Below are positions 8,668 through 16,940 of a stretch of DNA of 32,476 nt, piece by piece. Origin of the DNA: Bacteroidales bacterium (GTDB lineage: Bacteria > Bacteroidota > Bacteroidia > Bacteroidales > UBA932); NCBI GenBank assembly GCA_004552965.1, contig SFMU01000036.1, positions 1-32,476 of the forward strand. The letters run 5' to 3'. The translations under genes and the position numbers were made by a program. Below the pieces are notes generated by a model. That model did no database searches. It worked only from the letters and a program-made list of their open reading frames with translations, and was not told the DNA's origin. The stretch's first letter is position 1; every line of letters starts with the position of its first letter.

Positions 8668-9744
8668 ATGAATGTGTTGATAGGAATAACGCTTGCGCCT
8701 TACAGGGTCGATTTCTACAATCGGCTCCACGACCGCTGCGACTGCGAAATCCATTTTGTACAGCGTGGATTCGAAGGTCAGCTGTTCTCGAATGAACAGG
8801 TTGAGGCCAGGAGCACCTACACTCCGGATTACCTTCGGACCCTTCGCCTGGGCAGGAAAAGATGCATTGCCCTGGGCCTTAGGAAGATTCTCAGTCGTCC
8901 CGGCATCCGGAATGTGATCGTCCCGGAGTTCTCCCTCCTGACCCTCCAGGTGATTCTCCTGAAGTTGCTGTTCCGCTACAGGTTCGGCATCATTTCCCAT
9001 TGCGATGACAGTCTGGACATGCTTGAAGGCGGTACCAACTTTTCCCGTGCCCATGTCATCTCCCGGAGAATATGCATGCCTTTCCTCAGAAACATCATAC
9101 TCGCGGACTCGCGCGCTGCATCCTGGTACAGGGAAAAGTATGGCAAAGGAATATGGATGCCCATCATCCGTGATGAATCCTCCGTGGTTTATCCGAAGGG
9201 GGCTCTTGAAGAAGCCTCCGGGGCAATCCGCAAGGAATATGCTCTGGAAGGAGTACTGGCTGTCCTGTTCGTGGCGAGGCTGATTCCATTGAAGAACCTT
9301 CCTGTCCTGCTCGAAGCCTGCTCCGGCCTGGACGTCCCTTTCAGGCTCCTTGTCGTGGGAGACGGCCCGATGAGGCAGGAATGGGAAGCCCTGGCCACCG
9401 CCCGGAACATACCTTGCCATTTCCTCGGCCGGAAGAACGGACTCGAACTGGATGCCATCTACCGTGCGTCAGATGTGCTGGTGCTGCCGAGCCTCATCGA
9501 GGCCTTCGGAGCCGTGACCAACGAAGCTCTTCTGCGGGGCTGCCGTTGTGTCATTTCCAACCGGGCCGGCTCAGCCTGCCTGATCGCCGAAGGATCCAAC
9601 GGCTTCATCTGCGACCCGGATTCTGCCGAAGACATCAGGAAGAAGATACTTCTGGCCGCCGGGATCCCGAACCCGTCCCGCGCCTCCATGATGCCGGCAA
9701 CCTTCAATGAATTGTTTTCCGAACTCGAAACCATGCTCTCGTGA
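8668..9744 (+). CDS. Glycosyltransferase, GT4-like
   Basis: Predicted 358-residue GT-B glycosyltransferase. The N-terminus (MNVLIGITLAPYRVDFYNRLHD) matches enzymes beginning with an APYR motif. The C-terminal donor domain has VLFVARLIPLKNLPVLLEA, LLVVGDGPMRQEWE and the EX7E motif EAFGAVTNE near residues 278-286. It starts 10 bases after the GT2 gene and its stop codon overlaps the next start (TGATG). It probably adds one residue of the repeat unit. Confidence 0.88.
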   Translation: MNVLIGITLAPYRVDFYNRLHDRCDCEIHFVQRGFEGQLFSNEQVEARSTYTPDYLRTLRLGRKRCIALGLRKILSRPGIRNVIVPEFSLLTLQVILLKLLFRYRFGIISHCDDSLDMLEGGTNFSRAHVISRRICMPFLRNIILADSRAASWYREKYGKGIWMPIIRDESSVVYPKGALEEASGAIRKEYALEGVLAVLFVARLIPLKNLPVLLEACSGLDVPFRLLVVGDGPMRQEWEALATARNIPCHFLGRKNGLELDAIYRASDVLVLPSLIEAFGAVTNEALLRGCRCVISNRAGSACLIAEGSNGFICDPDSAEDIRKKILLAAGIPNPSRASMMPATFNELFSELETMLS

Positions 9745-10889
9745 TGCCCGTGCCGATGTCCCATACAGAACAGTCTGAAGTCAAAAGGATGGCCAAGCCC
9801 AGGATCCTTTTCATCATGCACATGCCCCCGCCCGTCCACGGAGCGGCTATGATGGGCCAGTATATCCACGATTCCGCCCTTGTGGAAAGCAGTTTCGATT
9901 GCCGCTTCATCAATCTTGCCATCGCCAGGGGTCTGAAGGATGTCGGCCATTTCAGGTTCGGCAAGGCTGCCGACTACCTTCGTCTGCTTGCCACCATCCG
10001 CAGGGAAATCCGTGCATTCTCGCCGGATCTGGTCTATGTGACCCCGAACACGGTAGGAGTGCCATTCTTCAAGGACCTGGTCATCACCGGTCTCATCAAG
10101 TCGATGGGCTGCCGTGTAGTAGCCCACTACCACAACAAGGGAGTGGCCACGAGGCAGGACAGATGGCTGGATGACAGGCTTTACCGCCTCGCGTTCCGGA
10201 ACCAGAAGAACATCCTGCTCTCGGAGCGCCTCTTCGCCGACATCAGCCGGTACGCCGACCGCCGGGATGTGTACATCGTGCCGAACGGGATCCCTTCAAC
10301 TGTCGGAACACCTTCCCCAAAAGCCTCCGGTGGCCCGCTCCGGATCCTCTTTCTTTCGAACATGATGGCAGCCAAGGGTGTCTGGACCCTTCTCGAGGCC
10401 CTCAGCATCCTCTCACGGACCGAGACCGGTTTCACCTGCGATTTCGTCGGAGAGTGGAAGGACGTCGACAGCGAAGCCTTCAAGGCGAAGATCGATGAAT
10501 ATGCCCTCTCCTCCAGGGTCTTCTGCCACGGCGGAAAATTCGGCTCCGACAAGGAAGCTTTCCTCAGAGCGGCCGATGTCCTGGCCTTCCCCTCGGAGTC
10601 TGAAGCCTTCGGCCTCGTTCTCCTGGAAGCCATGCAGTACTCCTGCGCCTGCATCGCTACCGATGAAGGAGGCATCCCGGACATCATAGATGAAGGCCGG
10701 ACCGGGTTCCTGGTGCCGAAGAATGACCCTCAGGCTCTTGCAACGGCCCTCGGAAAACTTGTCGACGACAGGGCTCTTTGCGCCTCGATGGGATGCGAAG
10801 GCAGGAAGAAGTTTCTGGAAAAATTCACCATCGATGTCTTCGAGCGTAACTTCACGGCCACCCTCGCATCTTTGTTGGAACAATCCTGA
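9744..10889 (+). CDS. Glycosyltransferase, GT4-like
   Basis: Predicted 381-residue GT-B glycosyltransferase from ATG 9744, which overlaps the previous stop. GTG 9741 and ATG 9789 (giving MAKPRILFIMHMPPPVHG, where family similarity should begin) are alternatives. MPPPVHGAAMMGQYI is a frequent N-terminal motif of Bacteroidota capsule GT4 enzymes. The donor domain shows ILFLSNMMAAKG, ADVLAFPSESEAFGLVLLEAM (EX7E near residue 286) and DEGGIPDII. This is the last gene before an internal promoter candidate. Confidence 0.88.
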   Translation: MPVPMSHTEQSEVKRMAKPRILFIMHMPPPVHGAAMMGQYIHDSALVESSFDCRFINLAIARGLKDVGHFRFGKAADYLRLLATIRREIRAFSPDLVYVTPNTVGVPFFKDLVITGLIKSMGCRVVAHYHNKGVATRQDRWLDDRLYRLAFRNQKNILLSERLFADISRYADRRDVYIVPNGIPSTVGTPSPKASGGPLRILFLSNMMAAKGVWTLLEALSILSRTETGFTCDFVGEWKDVDSEAFKAKIDEYALSSRVFCHGGKFGSDKEAFLRAADVLAFPSESEAFGLVLLEAMQYSCACIATDEGGIPDIIDEGRTGFLVPKNDPQALATALGKLVDDRALCASMGCEGRKKFLEKFTIDVFERNFTATLASLLEQS

Positions 10890-10906
10890 ACGATTGATTA
10901 TCTTTG
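10875..10906 (+). promoter_or_regulatory. Internal promoter before the CpsF-like gene
   Basis: TATCTTTG (10899-10906) is an exact -7 box with TTG at 10875-10877, 21 bases upstream, in the 21-base gap between two genes. The expected start of transcription falls on or within a few bases of ATG 10911, so the mRNA would be leaderless or nearly so. Confidence 0.55.
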
Positions 10907-10910
10907 TATC

Positions 10911-11633
10911 ATGTTCAGCCTTAAAACAGCAGACATAGTCCAGTCGCTCAAGGATCTTGACTCCATCCCGGAGGGGAAGGTCCTGATCAACACCATCAAC
11001 GCCCATTCCTACAATGTGGCGCAGAAGGATTCTCTGTTTGCCGAGGCCCTTCTTGGCGGCGATTATCTGATTCCGGATGGGGCATCGATTGTCGGCGCCT
11101 GCCGCTTTCTCAAGGCTGCAAGCCGTCCTGCCGAACGCATCTCCGGCTGGGACCTGTTCATCCACGAGATGGACAGGGTGGCATCCGGAGGCGGCAAGGT
11201 GATGTTTGCCGGCTCGTCTCAGGAAGTCCTTTCTCTCATCAGGGAAAGGGTGGCCAATGAATATCCCGACGCAACAGTCGTGACATATTCACCGCCCTAC
11301 AAGCCTTCCTTCTCCGAGGCCGATGACAAGGCGATGATTGCCGCAATCAATGCCGCGGATCCTGACCTGCTCTGGATAGGAATGACTGCCCCCAAGCAGG
11401 AGAAATGGGCATATTCACACTGGAATGAACTGGACATCCGCTGCCATTGCGGAACGGTGGGAGCAGTCTTCGATTTCTATGCGGGGACAGTGCGCCGCGC
11501 CCCTCTGTGGTGGCAGAAACACTCTCTGGAATGGCTGTATCGCCTTATCCGTGAACCGCGCAGGATGTGGAAACGCTATCTTGTGGGGAATGTGCTTTTC
11601 ATCATGAACATCTTGAAGGAGAAATTGTCATGA
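10911..11633 (+). CDS. WecG/TagA/CpsF-family glycosyltransferase (GT26)
   Basis: Predicted 240-residue membrane-associated glycosyltransferase of the family that includes WecG (ManNAcA transferase), TagA and CpsF; these add the second sugar onto a polyprenyl-linked first sugar. Seen: INTINAHSYNVA near the start, LIPDGASIVGACRFL with the conserved Asp-Gly, GGGKVMFAGSSQEV, LLWIGMTAPKQEKW, and the C-terminal signature RRAPLWWQKHSLEWLYRLIREPRRMWKRY. Length is normal for the family. Its last four bases overlap the start of the phosphoglycosyltransferase gene, fitting consecutive early steps of repeat-unit assembly. Confidence 0.93.
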   Translation: MFSLKTADIVQSLKDLDSIPEGKVLINTINAHSYNVAQKDSLFAEALLGGDYLIPDGASIVGACRFLKAASRPAERISGWDLFIHEMDRVASGGGKVMFAGSSQEVLSLIRERVANEYPDATVVTYSPPYKPSFSEADDKAMIAAINAADPDLLWIGMTAPKQEKWAYSHWNELDIRCHCGTVGAVFDFYAGTVRRAPLWWQKHSLEWLYRLIREPRRMWKRYLVGNVLFIMNILKEKLS

Positions 11634-12052
11634 ACAACTCTACTTTCAGAAACAAGGAGACGCTGATTTACCGTTTGCCTGCCGCAATCCTGGATCTGCT
11701 GCTGATGATTGCGGTGTACAAACTGATGCTTCTGGCCTTCCCCGTCCTGGTTGAGGCAGACAAGGTCATTGCTTCGAAGAGGTCGGTATATTTCCTGATT
11801 GTCGGCCATCTGGTTGCATGCATCTTTGTCCCGGTCCGGTTCTACCAGAGGAAACTGTCCCTGCGTGCGGTTTTCCAGAACTCCTTCTTCCACTGCCTTG
11901 TCTGCCTGGGTGTCTTCGCTGTCTCCATCGACCAGCTTTTCCACGCCTTTGCGGGACGTTTCTATCTGCTTTGGGGGATTGTATCCACCATCCTGCTCTG
12001 GATCCTGCACTTGATCTACATGCAGGAAACAAGATCCACACTGTCATCATAG
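11630..12052 (+). CDS. N-terminal membrane part of a frameshifted WcaJ/WbaP-like phosphoglycosyltransferase
   Basis: A 140-residue reading frame with a clear Shine-Dalgarno (AAGGAG, 11615-11620) before ATG 11630. It encodes about four hydrophobic helices (near residues 12-35, 45-65, 82-100 and 108-128), the N-terminal bundle of large polyisoprenyl-phosphate hexose-1-phosphate transferases. It then runs into ETRSTLSS and stops, while the expected continuation (the N-K-x-x-x-V-x-I-I-G Rossmann-like segment) lies in the -1 frame from about 12022. The two parts would form one ordinary gene of about 460 residues if one base were missing near 12022. No homopolymer or standard slippery heptamer is at the junction, so mutation or sequencing error is likelier than programmed frameshifting. 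Confidence 0.75.
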   Translation: MNNSTFRNKETLIYRLPAAILDLLLMIAVYKLMLLAFPVLVEADKVIASKRSVYFLIVGHLVACIFVPVRFYQRKLSLRAVFQNSFFHCLVCLGVFAVSIDQLFHAFAGRFYLLWGIVSTILLWILHLIYMQETRSTLSS

Positions 12053-13011
12053 GCATCAATGACAATGCACTCCGGCTCCATTCCGCCCTCTGCAACGATC
12101 CTTCTTACTACAGTTACAAGTTTCTGGGATTCATCGCTGACGATTCATCCCTTCTGCCTGGACAGACCCCTTGCCTGTGCTCTATAGCAGATGCCATGGA
12201 ATACCTGTCCTCCAACAAGGTCCACGAAGTCTATTGCGCCATCGATCCGAGGCAGGAACCCTCTCTGATAGTCAATCTGATACGCTGCTGCGAGGACAAT
12301 TTCATCGACTTCTTCTTCGTCCCTGCGATGGAGGGTTACCCGAAAAGGACCATGACCTGTCTGGAACAGGGAGGCGTCAATGTGTTCAAACTCAGGGACG
12401 AACCCCTTGAGAATCCTGTCAATTCGGCCATCAAGCGCCTGTTCGACATTCTGGTCAGCGGGGTGATGCTGGTGTGCATCTATCCTTTTGTCTGGCTGTT
12501 CGTCGCGATAGGGACAAGCCTTACCTCTCCCGGTCCGATTCTTTTCCGTCAGAAGAGGACCGGCTACAAGGGCCATCCGTTCACGATGCTGAAGTTCCGT
12601 TCGATGAAGGTCAACGACCAGGCGAACACCCTTCAGGCCACCAGGGACGATGCCAGGAAAACCAAGTTCGGCAATTTCCTGCGAAGGACTTCCATCGATG
12701 AGATTCCCCAGCTGGTCAATGTCTTCAAGGGCGAGATGTCCCTCGTCGGCCCGCGACCGCACATGGAGGCCCACACGAGGCAGTATTCCGCCCAGATCGA
12801 TGAATATCTTGTGCGCCACATGGTGAAACCCGGTCTGACAGGCTGGGCCCAGGTTAATGGTTGCCGTGGCGAGACCAGGACCATCGACCGGATGGCAGAC
12901 CGTGTCAGCCACGACATCTGGTACGTGGAGCACTGGTCCTTCTCTCTCGACCTCAAGATCATAGCCATGACTTTCATTCAGATCATCAGGGGCGACAAAC
13001 AGGCTTACTGA
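12022..13011 (+). CDS. C-terminal catalytic part of the frameshifted WcaJ/WbaP-like phosphoglycosyltransferase
   Basis: This frame (open back to 11818, but homologous only from about 12022) encodes the rest of the initiating enzyme, which loads a sugar-1-phosphate on undecaprenyl phosphate. It begins with NKIHTVIIGINDNALRLHSAL (a nucleotide-binding-like domain). It continues with the re-entrant membrane helix (IKRLFDILVSGVMLVCIYPFVWLF), SPGPILFRQKRTGYKGHPFTMLKFRSM, RRTSIDEIPQLVNVFKGEMSLVGPRPH (catalytic Asp-Glu pair) and KPGLTGWAQVNGCRGET, ending in RGDKQAY. All catalytic motifs are intact. No good start codon lies between 11818 and about 12195. The catalytic domain of this family can work alone, so a residual function is possible. 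Confidence 0.85.
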   Translation, partial: AGNKIHTVIIGINDNALRLHSALCNDPSYYSYKFLGFIADDSSLLPGQTPCLCSIADAMEYLSSNKVHEVYCAIDPRQEPSLIVNLIRCCEDNFIDFFFVPAMEGYPKRTMTCLEQGGVNVFKLRDEPLENPVNSAIKRLFDILVSGVMLVCIYPFVWLFVAIGTSLTSPGPILFRQKRTGYKGHPFTMLKFRSMKVNDQANTLQATRDDARKTKFGNFLRRTSIDEIPQLVNVFKGEMSLVGPRPHMEAHTRQYSAQIDEYLVRHMVKPGLTGWAQVNGCRGETRTIDRMADRVSHDIWYVEHWSFSLDLKIIAMTFIQIIRGDKQAY

Positions 13012-13043
13012 GCAATCTTCAATAATTACCGGACAATTTCAAG

Positions 13044-14480
13044 ATGAACGACATAGTGACATCCATCCTGCTCATGGGAGCAATGAGCTCCGGTGGGAAT
13101 CTTCCCTTCTGGGCAGTATCCAACAATTTCGGGCTGATGCCTCAGGGAAGCGGAGGGCTGGCCATCGTGCAGGCATATTCACAGCCCTCTCCCTCGGCCG
13201 GGCCTTTCACTTATCAGTGGGGCGCTTCCTTCGCAGGAAACACTTCCGGAGGCGAGAGCTGTCTGATGATCGATGAACTCTATGCAGGAGTCGGCTGGAA
13301 GAAACTCGGCTTCGAAGCCGGGATGAAACATCACGGGCGGGACTTCCTCGCAACGGGCAGCAGTCTTGGGGGAGACAACACCCTCGGTTCCATCTCTTCC
13401 ACGGCTGGCCATCTGGTCTGGTCAGGCAATGCACGGACGATGCCTGGCTATGCCCTGACCCTCGCTCCCACGGCAGTTCCCTTCACCGGCGGTCATGTCC
13501 GGATACACGGATCCTTCGGGGACTATGCAACTCTTGGCGACAGATATGTCCAGTCTGCCCTCGTGCATTCGACCAAGGCCTTCTTTACCATCGACCTCGC
13601 TCCGAGGCTGACTTTCGAACTGGGTCTGGACCACTATGCTGTCTGGGCGGGGAAGGGCGAGCATGCTGTAGCCGCCTTCTCCCTTGGCAACTATTACAGG
13701 GTCATCATCGGCAAGAATGCCGGTCCGGGCGGCTCCGGAAGCGACAAGGCGAACTGCATCGGCGACCAGGGCGGAGCAGAGATGTTCAAGCTGGACTATC
13801 GCGGGGATGGCTATCGCATCACCCTCCAGCACGAGGTACCCTACAACGATGGCTCCGGAATGATGTTCCGCAATTTCCCTGACGGAGTCAACACCCTCTG
13901 CTTCAGCTTCGATTCAAAGGACAGATGGGTCTCGGATGTGCTTTATGAATATTCATACACCATGCGTCAGTCCGGCTCGCTGAACACGGAATCGTACAAT
14001 CCCGACATCTATGGCCCGGTACCTCCGGAGGCCAACACTCAGGGAGGTGACAACTATTTCAACAATGGCGAGTATCGCGACGGCTGGGTTCACATGGGCA
14101 GGACGATAGGCTATCCTCTCTTCTTTGCCAATGAGCCCGATGCCGACGGTCTGGTCGTCGGAGTCAGAAACAACAGGCTCAAGGCGCATCATCTCGGTCT
14201 TGCCGGCAAGCTGTTCCGCAAGGCACCCTACAAGCTGATGCTCACATATTCGATGAACCACGGAATCTACACCAGACCCTACATCGGTCCCAGCCAGTGG
14301 CAGAGGCCTTGGGGATCGGTCAAAGAAGAAGGCCTTCCGCAGTTCAGCGCCGCATTCATGGGCGAAGTTCCGCTGACGAAAGGCCTTTCTCTTACTTATG
14401 GTGCCTATCTTGACCGGGGGAAGGTTCTGCGCAACACATCCTCCGCCACCCTTGGCATCAGGTGGATAGTCGGGCTCTGA
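13044..14480 (+). CDS. Wzi-family capsule assembly outer-membrane protein
   Basis: Predicted 478-residue outer-membrane beta-barrel of the capsule assembly protein Wzi family, which anchors surface polysaccharide. The signature GNLPFWAVSNNFGLMPQGSGGL lies at residues 18-39, and the rest alternates aromatic strands and turns (SYTMRQSG, NGEYRDGWVHMGRTIGYPL, LMLTYSMNHG, LGIRWIVGL), ending like a barrel strand. The N-terminus is odd: an in-frame stop at 13023 forbids a longer start, and MNDIVTSILLMGAMSSGG is a short, uncharged substitute for a signal peptide. It closes the polysaccharide locus; its stop is two bases from the convergent PPIase stop. Confidence 0.88.
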   Translation: MNDIVTSILLMGAMSSGGNLPFWAVSNNFGLMPQGSGGLAIVQAYSQPSPSAGPFTYQWGASFAGNTSGGESCLMIDELYAGVGWKKLGFEAGMKHHGRDFLATGSSLGGDNTLGSISSTAGHLVWSGNARTMPGYALTLAPTAVPFTGGHVRIHGSFGDYATLGDRYVQSALVHSTKAFFTIDLAPRLTFELGLDHYAVWAGKGEHAVAAFSLGNYYRVIIGKNAGPGGSGSDKANCIGDQGGAEMFKLDYRGDGYRITLQHEVPYNDGSGMMFRNFPDGVNTLCFSFDSKDRWVSDVLYEYSYTMRQSGSLNTESYNPDIYGPVPPEANTQGGDNYFNNGEYRDGWVHMGRTIGYPLFFANEPDADGLVVGVRNNRLKAHHLGLAGKLFRKAPYKLMLTYSMNHGIYTRPYIGPSQWQRPWGSVKEEGLPQFSAAFMGEVPLTKGLSLTYGAYLDRGKVLRNTSSATLGIRWIVGL

Positions 14481-14482
14481 GC

Positions 14483-15217
14483 CTATTCCTGAGCCTTCTC
14501 TGTACCTTCTGCCTCCTCAGGAAGGTCGAGGGTCACTTTCTTGATCCTGACTTCCTTGAGAGGAAGGTCCCTGGCGTTGGTTGCGACACTGGCGATCCTG
14601 TCGATCACCTCGAAACCTGAGATTGTCTCGCCGAAGACAGTGTACTCGCCGTTCAGCTGGGCGCAAGTCTTCTCATCCTGTACGATGTAGAACTGCGAGC
14701 CTGAAGACTCTTTCTTCGGATTGGCGATGTCACCCCTTCTTGCGGCTGCGATCGCGCCTTTCTTGTGGGTGTACTCAGGAACGAATTCTGCCGGAATCGT
14801 GTAGCCCGGACCACCCTGGCCGTACTTGGCAACCGCAGCGGCGGACGTGTCGCGGGTGTATGGGTCTCCGCCCTGGATCATGAACCCGTTGATGACCCTG
14901 TGAAAGAGGAGGCTGTCATAGAAGCCTGTCAGGGCAAGTTTCTCGAAATTGTCACGATGCTTTGGGGTCTTGCTGTAGAGTCTGATCTTGATGGTTCCCA
15001 GATTTGTTTCGATGTTGAACACCGGTTCTTCCGGCAAAGTGGTCATTTTTTCCATTGCAATCTTTTCTTTCTGTGCTTTTTCAACTGCTGCTATCGAGTC
15101 CAGTCTTGCCTGTTCGGCCGCTGCGGCCTCTTCAGCCTTCTTCGCTGCATTGTTGCAGCCGGCGGCAACTGCAGCCGCCAGGAGCATGACGCTCAATCTG
15201 AAAATTGTCTTTTTCAT
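14483..15217 (-). CDS. Peptidyl-prolyl cis-trans isomerase, cyclophilin type, lipoprotein
   Basis: Predicted 244-residue lipoprotein folding catalyst of the periplasm. The signal peptide ends in AAAVAAGC, giving lipidated Cys 21. A charged, Ala/Glu-rich helix (residues 25-60) links to the cyclophilin domain (about residues 66-232), which has FHRVINGFMIQGGDP, SSGSQFYIV and YTVFGETISGFEVID. The C-terminal tail is acidic. It begins two bases after the stop of the GH20 gene and is probably co-transcribed with it. Confidence 0.93.
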   Translation of the reverse strand: MKKTIFRLSVMLLAAAVAAGCNNAAKKAEEAAAAEQARLDSIAAVEKAQKEKIAMEKMTTLPEEPVFNIETNLGTIKIRLYSKTPKHRDNFEKLALTGFYDSLLFHRVINGFMIQGGDPYTRDTSAAAVAKYGQGGPGYTIPAEFVPEYTHKKGAIAAARRGDIANPKKESSGSQFYIVQDEKTCAQLNGEYTVFGETISGFEVIDRIASVATNARDLPLKEVRIKKVTLDLPEEAEGTEKAQE

Positions 15218-15219
15218 AA

Positions 15220-16875
15220 TCAGTTTTCCTTGTTTCTGAAATTATAGCCCAAATTCTTGAATATCCTGAAAGACTTGCCGGTCAGGGCCGAATGGAATCT
15301 CTCCCATTCCTTGACTTCCGGCTCACACCACTGAACCTCGCTCATTGCGCACAGGCGAGGCAGCAGCATGTATTCGAGGTGCTCGGAGTCAGGAACATAT
15401 TCACTCCACAGATTGGCCTGGACGCCGAGTATGTGCTTCTGCTGCCCCTCGTCGAGCCCCTCGAGAGGATTGTAGCTGTAGACCTTCTCGATAGTCAGGG
15501 GACCGTAGCCGAAAGGCTCTCCCTCCGCCGCCTGGATCTGGTCGAAGTAGCAGTACTCGACAGGAGTCATGATGACGTCGAAACCCATTCCGGACGCCTT
15601 TTCTCCTCCTGCCGTCCCTCTCCACGACATCACTGTCGCACCCTCCTCGAGTTCGCCTTCGAGGATCTCATCCCAGCCGATGATCTTGTGGCCGTGCTCC
15701 TCCAGGAAAGCCTGCATCCTTGAGGTTACATAGTTCTGGAGATAGGCTTCGGCCGATGCATGCCCGTCGGACTTGAGGCCGAGAGCCTTTATCCTGGCCT
15801 GGCAGTCTGGACAATCCTTCCATTCCGTCTTCGGGCACTCGTCCCCGCCGATGTGGTAGTATTCATAAGGGAAAAGGTCCAGGATCTCTGTGAAAACATC
15901 CTCCAGGAAGGTGAATGTCGCATCCTTGCCCGGGCAGAGAGTCCTTTCGAACACTCCCCAGGTCATCGGAACCTCCATCGGGTCATCGTGGCAGCTGAGT
16001 CCCGGATAAGCTGCGATCGCTGCGCTCATGTGCCCCGGAAGGTCAATCTCCGGAATGACCTCTATTCCAAGCGAAGCGGCATGGCTGACAACTTCGCGGA
16101 TCTGGTCCTGTGTGTAATAGCCTCCGTGGCGCACTCCGTCGAATCTGGTCTTGTCTCCCTCGATCATGGTGCCGGCGCGGAAGGCCCCTACGCTTGTCAG
16201 GCGGGGATACTTCTTGATTTCTATTCTCCAGCCCTGGTCGTCGGTGAGGTGCCAGTGGAAGCGGTTGAGCTTGTACAGCGCCATGATGTCCAGCACCCGC
16301 ATCACCTCCTCGACAGGGAAGAAGTGTCTGGAGCAGTCCAGATGCAGGCCCCTGTAGGCGAATCTCGGCTTGTCCGAAATCTTCATGCAGGGAATCAGGA
16401 ACTTCTGTGACGGATCCACCTTCTCTCCGAATACGGATGCGTCCACCAGCTGCTTGAGAGTCTGGGTCGCGTAGAGGAAGCCGTTGAAGTCAGCCGCCCT
16501 GACGATGCAGTTCCTGCCCGTGACTTCGATTGAATATTCCTCAGGCTCCATCGCATTCTCTATGAGATAGACGAAGCCCTTGATCTTGCCGTTCTCGACA
16601 GCCTTCCTCAGGGAACCGCCCGGAACGGCAACCGTGCTGGTGTACCCGCTGACATAGGTCATCTTCTCGGCGAAGTCCCTGATTGCGGCCAGACTGCGCT
16701 CATCGATGCCGGTTTCGCAATTGAATATTGCCCCCGCTGCCTTGAAATGGCCTTTCCCGTATTCGACTGAATTCGGATGGGGAATCACATCGAGCCTTTC
16801 GGGACCGTCCTTGGCACCTGCTGCGGCAGGGAGGGCGATGAGAATCGTCAGAATGAGTGTACGGAATAGTTTCAT
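15220..16875 (-). CDS. Beta-N-acetylhexosaminidase, glycoside hydrolase family 20
   Basis: Predicted 551-residue secreted enzyme removing terminal GlcNAc/GalNAc from glycans. A signal peptide ends near residue 21 (PAAAGA). A GH20b-type N-terminal domain (IPHPNSVEYGKGHF) precedes the TIM barrel: RGLHLDCSRHFFP, FHWHLTDDQGWRIEIKKYP, the catalytic Asp-Glu in YHIGGDECPKTEW near residues 340-347, GWDEILEG and MSWRG. The end (LWSEYV, LPRLCAMSEVQW) is typical. No -7 box is found in the 65-base gap upstream, so it may be transcribed from the chromate transporter promoter. Confidence 0.96.
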   Translation of the reverse strand: MKLFRTLILTILIALPAAAGAKDGPERLDVIPHPNSVEYGKGHFKAAGAIFNCETGIDERSLAAIRDFAEKMTYVSGYTSTVAVPGGSLRKAVENGKIKGFVYLIENAMEPEEYSIEVTGRNCIVRAADFNGFLYATQTLKQLVDASVFGEKVDPSQKFLIPCMKISDKPRFAYRGLHLDCSRHFFPVEEVMRVLDIMALYKLNRFHWHLTDDQGWRIEIKKYPRLTSVGAFRAGTMIEGDKTRFDGVRHGGYYTQDQIREVVSHAASLGIEVIPEIDLPGHMSAAIAAYPGLSCHDDPMEVPMTWGVFERTLCPGKDATFTFLEDVFTEILDLFPYEYYHIGGDECPKTEWKDCPDCQARIKALGLKSDGHASAEAYLQNYVTSRMQAFLEEHGHKIIGWDEILEGELEEGATVMSWRGTAGGEKASGMGFDVIMTPVEYCYFDQIQAAEGEPFGYGPLTIEKVYSYNPLEGLDEGQQKHILGVQANLWSEYVPDSEHLEYMLLPRLCAMSEVQWCEPEVKEWERFHSALTGKSFRIFKNLGYNFRNKEN

Positions 16876-16940
16876 ATTCTGTCTGATTGTTTGTTATTGT
16901 CGTTTCGAGTCATTGTCATTTTTTCTCCGGCCAACCGAGG

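Noticed and set aside
8632..9420. 262-residue minus-strand frame over the GT4 gene
   Set aside because: Composition and motifs support only the plus-strand glycosyltransferase.
12010..12050. Programmed -1 ribosomal frameshift in the phosphoglycosyltransferase
   Set aside because: No X XXY YYZ heptamer in the upstream frame and no obvious downstream stem-loop; mutation or sequencing error is simpler.
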